Below, piece by piece: positions 52,638 through 59,228 of a DNA stretch of 64,000 nucleotides. The stretch's first letter is position 1, and every line of letters begins with the position of its first letter. This DNA comes from Fischerella sp. PCC 9431 (GTDB lineage Bacteria > Cyanobacteriota > Cyanobacteriia > Cyanobacteriales > Nostocaceae): the NCBI RefSeq assembly GCF_000447295.1, contig NZ_KE650771.1, positions 2,436,469-2,500,468 of the forward strand, read 5' to 3'. Under the pieces are notes generated by a model that was not told the origin of the DNA, did no database searches, and saw only the letters and a list, made by a program, of their open reading frames with translations. A program made the position numbers and the translations under genes.

Positions 52638-53477
52638 TTAAAATCCAAAAGCTAAAACATCGAGCATATATTTACTTTTCTCGCGTCCAACTTCTAAATA
52701 AATTTCCAGTAATTCTTCATAAGTAGTTGCTCCGCCGATAATACTCCAAAATTCATTACCAATAACAACAGCTTCATGAAAAGGTGTATAGCTTAATGCC
52801 TGTGACCACTTATAAGCAGCTTTTGTGACACCGTAAGGATTATAGGGCATAGCATAGTAAGCTTGTAAGTGTGGGCGCTTTTTCCCTAACAGCAAGTGAA
52901 ATCTTAAAAGGCGCTGTGTAACTTCCAAACATTGTCCCTTATTTGGTTTGGGAGATTTAATCTCAAATAAGAATTCTTTGCCATCGTTAGCAAGGATATA
53001 TAAATCAGCACGAACCTTTTTTGTTTCTAAATCATCTGAGTGTCGAGCATTAAACACTGCTGTTATCATTTGTTCTAAAGATGGTTTAGCTTTTCCTCTA
53101 TTAACAGCAGATTCATAATTCTCTTTCTGTCTTTCTGCTTCTGCAAAAGCTGTAACACTGACCTCTGCCTTAATATCATAAGCACGTCGAACCTCTTGAT
53201 GATGTTCAAGAGCAATTAAACGAGCACATTCTTCAAAAGAATTTCCTAACTTGGTACTCAAGCCTCTTTCAAACTGATTGATACGTATTAATTCTGGTGG
53301 AATAAGTGCCGCTTGAAATGGCTTTAATTCTCCATTAGCTGAAAATCTTGATAAATACTCTGCTGCGTTGTTGGGTTTTACTATTTCACGTCCCTTGTAC
53401 TCATCTACAAGACCTTCAATAAACCCTTCTAGATAACCTTTAATTTCTGCACGAGTTTTAAAACTAATAGCTGGCAT
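52638..53477 (-). CDS. Type II restriction endonuclease, TdeIII-like
   Basis: A 279-residue protein resembling the TdeIII family. The PD-(D/E)XK nuclease core is seen as Asp158 in VRADLYILANDG and Glu172-Ile-Lys174 in FLFEIKSPKPNKGQ. It lies 14 bp behind a cytosine-5 methyltransferase gene, in the same direction, as one operon. From the family I would expect recognition of GGNCC, but the target cannot be read from the sequence. Confidence 0.88.
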   Translation of the reverse strand: MPAISFKTRAEIKGYLEGFIEGLVDEYKGREIVKPNNAAEYLSRFSANGELKPFQAALIPPELIRINQFERGLSTKLGNSFEECARLIALEHHQEVRRAYDIKAEVSVTAFAEAERQKENYESAVNRGKAKPSLEQMITAVFNARHSDDLETKKVRADLYILANDGKEFLFEIKSPKPNKGQCLEVTQRLLRFHLLLGKKRPHLQAYYAMPYNPYGVTKAAYKWSQALSYTPFHEAVVIGNEFWSIIGGATTYEELLEIYLEVGREKSKYMLDVLAFGF

Positions 53478-53491
53478 TTGTAAAGTTAAAA

Positions 53492-54865
53492 TTATAAAAT
53501 TATATGGAGCAAAGCTTTCATCAAATGGTATACAACAGGCACCGAAACCGCATTACCAAATTGATGCTTTGCAGTTGTCTCATTTTCTGCTATGTGAAAA
53601 AAGTCCGGAAAACCTTGCAGTCTGGCGTAATCTTGTGCAGTTAAAGGTTTAAATTTATTCTTTTTATATATCTTTTCAATAAATACTTGTTTATATATTT
53701 CTGGCTCTTGACATTCTAGAGATATTGTGGCTACAAAATCTCTGGTTCCAGTTGCTGTCAAAGTTGCGACAGCATCCGCATGAGGCAAGAATACTTTAAA
53801 AACTCCGTTAATTCCTGAAGAAATTTTAGAATTCTCAAATTCATAACCTTTACCTTCAACAAAGCGCAGAATTTTTTTAGTAATTAAAATATCAAGCTCT
53901 TCTGCTTTTAAACTAGAAATCAAAGTTTCTAGGATTTTAAAACTTAAAGGATTACCATCCTTTGGTCCGTAAACCTTTTTTCTTCGATTTTTCAGAATAG
54001 TTTGACAAATGAATTTTTCTCTTGCTGTTGTTTCAATTAAATCCCAAGAATGAATAGTTGTATGTCCATCTCGGATATCAGCAAAGATAAAAAAATCGTT
54101 TAATTCATCTATTTTTTGGAATCTCCCCCGATAAGCTGGAATTTTACCATCAGCAAATAATACTTCTGGAGGAAATTTCTTTTTAGGATAATTACTGCGT
54201 TGAATTCCAGGAATCACATCATAAAGTTTTGGCTGTTTATCTATTGGTTTAGGAAATGTAAAACCCCAGCAGTTTTCTATATCATTTTTAATACCAACAA
54301 TAAAGATTCTATCTCTATCTTGAGGTAAACCAAAATCATATGAATTTAGAACCTGATACTTAACTACATACCCAGCTTCAGTAAGATGGTTAAGTATATA
54401 TTCCAGGCTTTTTCTATTTCTAGGTTCTGTTAATCCTTTGACATTTTCAAAAATAAATGCTTTGGGTTGGTTAGCTTTAACTACTCTAAAAACATCAATC
54501 CATAACTGACCTCTTGGGTCATCCAAACCTTGTAATTTACCTGCAATCGACCAAGGTTGACAAGGCACTCCCCCAACCAAAACATCTATTTCAAAAGGTA
54601 ATTTGTTTAGCTTGGTAATATCTCCTAAATATGCTTCGTTTGCATTAACATCACGAATGAAGTTTTTTTGATAAACTTTAATAGCTTCTTTATCAATTTC
54701 TGAATAGCCTAAACATATTCCTCCTAACTCTTCCAGAGGAATTCTAAATCCGCCTATGCCGGCAAATAAGTCTACAAATGTAAATTTAGTTTGGCAACTG
54801 ATGACATTTGTCGGTTGAAATAATTGAAATAATTCTAATTGTTGAGCATAAGTATCTGTTTCCAT
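53492..54865 (-). CDS. DNA (cytosine-5) methyltransferase of the restriction-modification pair
   Basis: Transfers a methyl group from S-adenosylmethionine to cytosine C5 and protects against the adjacent nuclease. Motif I is FVDLFAGIGGFR, motif IV is GGVPCQPWS (catalytic Cys102 from this start), motif VI is FENVKGL and motif VIII is QDRDRIF. A long target-recognition region follows, then motifs IX (RLQGFPDFF) and X (QFGNAVSVPVV). I chose the ATG at 54865 (457 residues); a GTG six codons earlier is possible. Methylase first and nuclease second is a common safe order. Confidence 0.94.
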   Translation of the reverse strand: METDTYAQQLELFQLFQPTNVISCQTKFTFVDLFAGIGGFRIPLEELGGICLGYSEIDKEAIKVYQKNFIRDVNANEAYLGDITKLNKLPFEIDVLVGGVPCQPWSIAGKLQGLDDPRGQLWIDVFRVVKANQPKAFIFENVKGLTEPRNRKSLEYILNHLTEAGYVVKYQVLNSYDFGLPQDRDRIFIVGIKNDIENCWGFTFPKPIDKQPKLYDVIPGIQRSNYPKKKFPPEVLFADGKIPAYRGRFQKIDELNDFFIFADIRDGHTTIHSWDLIETTAREKFICQTILKNRRKKVYGPKDGNPLSFKILETLISSLKAEELDILITKKILRFVEGKGYEFENSKISSGINGVFKVFLPHADAVATLTATGTRDFVATISLECQEPEIYKQVFIEKIYKKNKFKPLTAQDYARLQGFPDFFHIAENETTAKHQFGNAVSVPVVYHLMKALLHIIL

Positions 54866-54951
54866 GTGCTTGACAAACGTCACTATTTACCAAATCATAT
54901 CAATATTTAACATAAAACCTAGCAAAATGTCTTCTTCTGACCTCAAACGCA

Positions 54952-55527
54952 TTACCAAATAGTTTCAAGATTCAACACAAACCCTGGCAAAACATCTTCT
55001 CCTGACAAACTAACAGGAGATTCTAACACTTCAACTTCTTTCCCAATTCGATAAATCTCCACTTGCCGAGATTTACGATTAATCAAGAAACCCAATTTAG
55101 CACCATTATCTCGGTATTCTCTCATCTTTTCCTGAGCCACTTTCAAACTATCACTTGGTGAAAGTAATTCAATGACAAAATCAGGACAGATAGGCGGAAA
55201 TTTTTCTTTTTGCTCAGGTGTAAGAGTATGCCAACGCTCTAATTTTATCCAAGCCGCATCTGGAGAACGATCTGCACCATTGGGAAGTTTGAAACAAGTA
55301 GAGGAGTCGAAAACAATTCCTAATCTACTCTTATCATTCCAAAACCAAAGTTGAGCAGTTAGCCCAGCGTTACGATTTCCTGTTTCTCCACCTGTGGGTG
55401 GCATAATAATTAATTCTCCGGTTGCTGCACGTTCAAATCTCAAATCACGGTTTGCCTGACACAGTTGAAAAAATTGCTCATCTGTCAGTTCAATTACAGG
55501 GTTGAGATTAACTGTTAAGGCAGTCAT
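54952..55527 (-). CDS. Uma2-family (DUF820) putative endonuclease
   Basis: A 191-residue protein of the restriction-endonuclease-like Uma2 family, which is expanded in cyanobacteria. ELTDEQFFQLCQANRDLRFERAATGELIIMPPTGGETGNRNAGL opens the domain. GADRSPDAAWI and PDFVIELLSPSDSLKVAQEKMREYRDNGAKLGFLINRKSRQVEIY contain the Asp, Glu and Lys of the PD-(D/E)XK-like site. Most members are probably nucleases of transposon or defence origin with unknown targets. It lies next to the restriction-modification pair in the same direction, 69 bp before the methylase. Confidence 0.92.
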   Translation of the reverse strand: MTALTVNLNPVIELTDEQFFQLCQANRDLRFERAATGELIIMPPTGGETGNRNAGLTAQLWFWNDKSRLGIVFDSSTCFKLPNGADRSPDAAWIKLERWHTLTPEQKEKFPPICPDFVIELLSPSDSLKVAQEKMREYRDNGAKLGFLINRKSRQVEIYRIGKEVEVLESPVSLSGEDVLPGFVLNLETIW

Positions 55528-55730
55528 AGTGAGGTTTGAGGATGAAGGATTTTAGATTTGTGGCTATATATATTAAGTTTAAGTCAAGTGTAGAGGCTGA
55601 TAGATTTGCAGTAAAGAGCGATCGCACTGTGAAAAAATGAGAGCGATTCTCTGTCATGAGACGCTACGCGATGGTGCAAAGCACCCGCCTTACGGCGATC
55701 GCACTTTTGTGTTTACCAATTAAGCAGACA
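55528..55730. repeat. Short intergenic stretch with a dispersed repeat
   Basis: Contains the common cyanobacterial repeat GAGACGCTACGCGATGG followed by GCAAAGCACCCGCCTTACGG and two HIP1-type sites. No gene. Confidence 0.6.
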
Positions 55731-56189
55731 TCAAGATTGATCCGAATTACTGATAGAATGATTGCCTAAGCTGCCATTGGCATCAGTTAAATTGTTCGCC
55801 ATTGCAGTTTGAGTTGGTTGAGTCGCAAGAGACACTACAACTGGAGGAACTTGTAAAGTAGATTGTTTACTCCGCTTGCGATTAGAACCACCTGCCTTTG
55901 AATACTCAATGCTGTTCTTGCCGTAGATCGTCCCGACTCCACTGAGCATCCGTTCAGACATTTCTGAAAGCGCCTTTTCCATCTGGTCTAATGTCTGACG
56001 AGATTCATCAAGATTGGATAGCAGCGTATTATGGGCTTCCAACTTGGTACGAATGTTATCAATTAGTTGATTGTAGGCTTCAATGGTTAATCCGTTTCCT
56101 AAATCCAGATGTTCATTAATAGATTTCAGGAGGGCGAGACGGCGTTGGGCTTTATCAACAGCAGCAGAACCACGAGTTTTGAAAGACAT
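55731..56189 (-). CDS. Cyanobacterial hypothetical protein with a coiled-coil core
   Basis: A 152-residue soluble protein. The basic N-terminus MSFKTRGSAAVDKAQRRLALLKSI is followed by a helical, coiled-coil-like region to about residue 90 (YNQLIDNIRTKLEAHNTLLSNLDESRQTLDQMEKALSEMSERMLSG). A VGTIYGKNSIEYSKAGGSNRKRSK segment and a polar, low-complexity tail end the protein. I recall similar proteins with the same start in Nostoc-type genomes, with unknown role. Its start codon lies about 175 bp from the 21-bp tandem array. Confidence 0.78.
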   Translation of the reverse strand: MSFKTRGSAAVDKAQRRLALLKSINEHLDLGNGLTIEAYNQLIDNIRTKLEAHNTLLSNLDESRQTLDQMEKALSEMSERMLSGVGTIYGKNSIEYSKAGGSNRKRSKQSTLQVPPVVVSLATQPTQTAMANNLTDANGSLGNHSISNSDQS

Positions 56190-56364
56190 GGGAGTATTTC
56201 TTTAATTATTCTTTTTCAAGATAATGTGATTTTATTGTCCCTGATATCAGTATTTATGTGGATTTTTGATTCAACGCAATAATTAAGAATTCAACAGTAT
56301 TTATATTTAACTACTTGTATGATTTTATCATATTGGGTATAAAATAATAAGTAACAGCGCTCAC

Positions 56365-56651
56365 CGAAATGATTTTTGCGTGCGGCGAAATGATTTTTGT
56401 ATGCGGCGAAATGATTTTTGTGTGCGCCGAAATGATTTTTATGTGCGGCAAAATGATTTTTGTATGCGGCGAAATGATTTTTGTATGCGGCGAAATGATT
56501 TTTGTGTGCGCCGAAATGATTTTTGTATGCGCCGAAATGATTTTTGTGTGCGGCGAAATGATTTTTGTATGCGGCGAAATGATTTTTGTATGCGGCGAAA
56601 TGATTTTTGCGCTCGCCGAAATGATTTTTGCGCTCGCCGAAATGATTTTTG
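56365..56651. repeat. Tandem array of a 21-bp unit, 13 full copies plus one partial
   Basis: Every unit has the core CGAAATGATTTTT (one copy has CAAAATG) followed by a variable GC-rich octamer (GTATGCGG, GTGTGCGC, ATGTGCGG, GCGTGCGG or GCGCTCGC). The period is exact, with no spacers. Because 21 is a multiple of three, several frames stay open (EMIFVCG on plus, KIISPHT on minus), but none has a credible start or composition. A T5 tract recurs every 21 bp, two helical turns, so the DNA should be bent. Confidence 0.95.
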
Positions 56652-56732
56652 AGATCACATTTTGGGTAGGATGAGAGCGATCGCTTTTTTTATTTCTCAA
56701 TTTTGCGAAGTTACTAATACTACTGCTACGCA

Positions 56733-57062
56733 TCACAACCCCAACCAACCTCGCAACGATTGCTCTAGCATTTCAGCATCAGCATCAGCTAACTTGCCGA
56801 TCACTTTTACAACCAAGCTTTCATGCACCGTATATAAACCTCTCTTGACTGCTGTGATCATGTATATACCTGCTGCTACCCACTCAGACAACACAAACTC
56901 ACCTTCTAGTAATGCTCCAGTTTTGCTTGTCAAAGGTGTGATTAGGACATCTTGAGAAACGTGTGGCGCACTTACCACAACCGCAGGTCTAATCTTGGAA
57001 GTGGACAAATCTGAAAAGGGATACTGAACCAAAATGATGTCATTTTTAGAGTAGCTGGGCAT
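56733..57062 (-). CDS. mazF: MazF/PemK-family toxin (mRNA interferase)
   Basis: A 109-residue endoribonuclease. MPSYSKNDIILVQYPFSDLSTSKIRPAVVVSA is the conserved N-terminus of the fold, and VLITPLTSKTG and GLYTVHESLVVKVIGKL follow. I chose the ATG at 57062 because it gives the family's N-terminus; the frame extends upstream inside the antitoxin gene. It overlaps the preceding antitoxin gene by 17 bp, so the two are co-translated. Confidence 0.92.
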   Translation of the reverse strand: MPSYSKNDIILVQYPFSDLSTSKIRPAVVVSAPHVSQDVLITPLTSKTGALLEGEFVLSEWVAAGIYMITAVKRGLYTVHESLVVKVIGKLADADAEMLEQSLRGWLGL

Positions 57063-57264
57063 AGACATCATCCTCAGCATTATCCCAAACTGCATCCAGT
57101 GATGTTTGACTGGCTTGAAGCCAAAATTCATTTTCATCATCAGGAAGCAATGTCACTAGTACTCTTGTTCCTTCTGATAATTCCGCTGACTCCAGAAGTT
57201 CTATTTTTCCTTGCCTAACAGTAGCCCAAAGCGTTTTTAGCATATCCGTTTTATGAATAGTCAT
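57046..57264 (-). CDS. Antitoxin partner of MazF
   Basis: A 72-residue protein whose first half (MLKTLWATVRQGKIELLESAELSEGTRVLVTLLPDD) looks like a small beta DNA-binding or dimerisation domain found in cyanobacterial antitoxins. The second half is an acidic tail (SQTSLDAVWDNAEDDVYAQLL) of the kind that inhibits the toxin. An internal ATG at codon 8 is an alternative start. It is the first gene of the pair. Confidence 0.85.
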   Translation of the reverse strand: MTIHKTDMLKTLWATVRQGKIELLESAELSEGTRVLVTLLPDDENEFWLQASQTSLDAVWDNAEDDVYAQLL

Positions 57265-57792
57265 GCTTTGATTTTATGCTGCCATGCCTAATAGAGCGCT
57301 CGCCTTGCAGAAAACCTCATAAATCAGGCGATCGTATTGTGGAGAAGATGGGCTATCGCTCTCATATCAATGAGTTGATTTTAGCTAATGCGTTTAGATG
57401 TTTAAACTATTTTACCCCAGTTAAAAAATAGTTCTAAATAATTCACGAAAACAAGATCCCCGACTTTTCTAAAAGATACAGCTGGCGAATGGTGGGTCTG
57501 ACCCCTCGTTCACCCACAAATTGGTTTGTAGAGACGCGCCATGGCGCGTCTCTACATCTGTTGGGATAACGAAAAATCTTCAATGAGGGGTGATACCCCT
57601 GATTCGCCAGCTGTATCCTCTAAAAAAGTCGGGGATCTATCGCACGGTAGAGAACATTAGCGATCGCACTCTCCATATTTCCAAAGCGATCGCACTTTAG
57701 AATTCATCAATATTTTTTTGATTTTCTAGTTAGCTATATACCTAAATTTGGGAACTCTCTATAAAGAGAATGTTATTTATATCTAAGCTTTG
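57265..57792. other. Intergenic region between the MazEF pair and the next unknown gene
   Basis: About 525 bp. Apart from the MITE-like element in its centre, it contains several HIP1 sites (GCGATCGC) and no gene. Confidence 0.6.
57454..57638. mobile_element. MITE-like nested palindrome carrying a REP element at its centre
   Basis: Outer arms AGATCCCCGACTTTTCTAAA...GATACAGCTGGCGAAT and ATTCGCCAGCTGTATC...AAAAAAGTCGGGGATCT are near-perfect inverted repeats. Inner arms (TGACCCCTCGTT / AATGAGGGGTGA) continue the pairing. The centre holds the 28-bp palindrome GTAGAGACGCGCC-AT-GGCGCGTCTCTAC (57528-57555). No coding capacity, so it depends on a transposase in trans, if mobile. Confidence 0.8.
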
Positions 57793-58260
57793 ATGATTAT
57801 GGACTTAAAAAATCTAAAGTGGACTAAAAGCATAACACCTCATGATGAGTTATGGGCTTACTCAAAGTATAATGCTGGCTATCTTTTTAAACTCAATTGG
57901 AAAGACAATAAGATCAATGCTGATAAACCTCAAAAAGATGATTTAATTCTGTTAAGACAAAAAGGTTACGTTACTCACTTGGTAAAAGTTCTAGACTACA
58001 AATCAGAATTTGATGTTTGGGAAGGTGATTTCAACATTTATCGAATTGTTGAAACACTTTGGGCTATTGACTGGAAAAGTCCACCTACCTCAGCTAAAGC
58101 TAGTAAAGTATTTGGCTACGATGAAGTTCTTCACTATCACGGTGGTGATGTAATGGAGTTAAAAACTCTACCTACTTTTCATAAATATTGGGGTACTGAC
58201 GATGGTTTTGATAAGTTTCAAAATCATGTTTTTACTATGCTCGATTTGTCTGGAAAATAG
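57793..58260 (+). CDS. Uncharacterised small protein, possibly PUA/EVE-like
   Basis: I do not recognise the family. The 155-residue product is soluble. LWAYSKYNAGYLFKLNWKDNKINADKPQKDDLILLRQKGYVTHLVKVLDYKS resembles the beta-barrel of PUA/EVE/ASCH-type domains (a strand, then DLILL, then a turn and VTHLVKVLD), but this is only a pattern impression. Aromatic residues are frequent in the C-terminal half (YHGGDVMELKTLPTFHKYWG). It lies between a MITE-like element and the RAYT transposase, so it may be accessory DNA. Confidence 0.7.
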   Translation: MIMDLKNLKWTKSITPHDELWAYSKYNAGYLFKLNWKDNKINADKPQKDDLILLRQKGYVTHLVKVLDYKSEFDVWEGDFNIYRIVETLWAIDWKSPPTSAKASKVFGYDEVLHYHGGDVMELKTLPTFHKYWGTDDGFDKFQNHVFTMLDLSGK

Positions 58261-58293
58261 GCTTAATTAGATTTTGTCGCATACCATAGAAAT

Positions 58294-58471
58294 GTAGAGA
58301 CGTGCCATGGCACGCAATACGGTTCGGTTAAGGATTTTTCGTCATGATTTGGGAATGTAGAGACGTGCCTTAGCGAAGCCATGCGCTACAGCGCTATTGG
58401 CACGTCTCTACAGGGTTTAAATGCCAATCGATTTGTCTTATCCGAACCGTATTGCCATGGCACGTCTCTAC
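58294..58471. repeat. Compound nested REP element downstream of the RAYT gene
   Basis: Outer arms start GTAGAGACGTGCCATGGCACG...CAATACGGTTCGG and end CCGAACCGTATTG...CCATGGCACGTCTCTAC. Inside is a second pair, GTAGAGACGTGCC (58357-58369) and GGCACGTCTCTAC (58399-58411), around a short GC-rich spacer. The whole can fold as a palindrome within a palindrome. Confidence 0.85.
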
Positions 58472-58509
58472 AAAATTTTGTATGTCGATAATCTATATTT
58501 GTTCATTGG

Positions 58510-59112
58510 TCACATCCATAAATTGGCTGGATTATTCTTATCATCTTCCCATTTGGAAGGGTTGTTGATAATGTATTCTCGAATTCGGTCTAAAGAACCA
58601 TCAGCACGAATAATATGGTCATAAAATCTTGATTGCCAACCAAAATGTTCTTGACCATTTTTTCTACACCAACGGGTTACAGATGATTTATAAGCGTTAA
58701 TAATAGCCTGTAATGAACCACGTTTTAAGGAGGCAAATTTATTGGATTGATCTATTTGCGCTTGGGGTTGGTGTAGAGACGCGCCATCGCCAGACGCGCC
58801 ATCGCCAGACGCGCCATGGCGCGTCTCTACATTATGTGGTTTGTCTATAACAACAATGCCATGTACATGATTTGGCATGATCGCATAAACATCTATATAC
58901 GTATGCTCAAAATGATCAGGAATTTCTGCCCAATATAGTTGTGCTATCTGCCCAATTTCTGATAAATCTACTTTCCCATCAATTACATCACCAAAAAAAC
59001 AAGTGCGATCGCGTGTGCATATAGTCACAAAATATGATCCATTTGCAGCGTAATCTCGATTTGGTAATCGAATTGATTCAACTCGATATTTGTCTTTGAA
59101 CTTGGGCTTCAT
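58510..59112 (-). CDS. REP-associated tyrosine transposase (RAYT, IS200/Y1 superfamily)
   Basis: A 200-residue HUH-type transposase. YFVTICTRDRTCFFGDVIDGKV is the first strand region, the HUH motif is His82-Val-His84 in MPNHVHGIVV, and the C-terminal helix region is FYDHIIRADGSLDRIREYIINNPSKWEDD with Tyr164 as candidate nucleophile. RAYTs move or copy REP palindromes. This gene is bracketed by GTAGAGACG palindromes on both sides. It also carries one inside itself (residues about 95-113, ETRHGASGDGASGDGASLH) in the loop just after the HUH motif. Confidence 0.92.
   Translation of the reverse strand: MKPKFKDKYRVESIRLPNRDYAANGSYFVTICTRDRTCFFGDVIDGKVDLSEIGQIAQLYWAEIPDHFEHTYIDVYAIMPNHVHGIVVIDKPHNVETRHGASGDGASGDGASLHQPQAQIDQSNKFASLKRGSLQAIINAYKSSVTRWCRKNGQEHFGWQSRFYDHIIRADGSLDRIREYIINNPSKWEDDKNNPANLWM
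58773..58830. repeat. REP element inside the RAYT coding sequence, with expanded centre
   Basis: GTAGAGACGCGCC and GGCGCGTCTCTAC are separated by two extra AGACGCGCCATCGCC 15-mers. The insertion keeps the frame and adds five residues (GDGAS) per 15-mer. Confidence 0.9.
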
Positions 59113-59134
59113 AGATTTATCGGCATATATTATT

Positions 59135-59202
59135 GTAGAGACGAGCCAAAATAATTGTAGAGACGAGCCATGGCGCGTCTCTAGGCCATGTCGCGTCTCT
59201 AC
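59135..59202. repeat. REP elements just upstream of the RAYT gene
   Basis: GTAGAGACGAGCC (59135-59147) is followed by a full element, GTAGAGACGAGCCATGGCGCGTC...TCTAG, and a further half-site ending TCGCGTCTCTAC. They fill the space between the RAYT start and the chlH stop. Confidence 0.88.
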
Positions 59203-59228
59203 ATTGGGCGTTTCTACACAGTTATAAC

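Noticed and set aside
56365-56651. CRISPR array
   Set aside because: Units are contiguous 21-mers with no unique spacers, and no cas gene is nearby.
56311-56748. Frames through the 21-bp array (plus: EMIFVCG repeats; minus: KIISPHT repeats)
   Set aside because: The 21-bp period keeps frames open automatically. No credible start or ribosome site, and the minus frame begins inside mazF.
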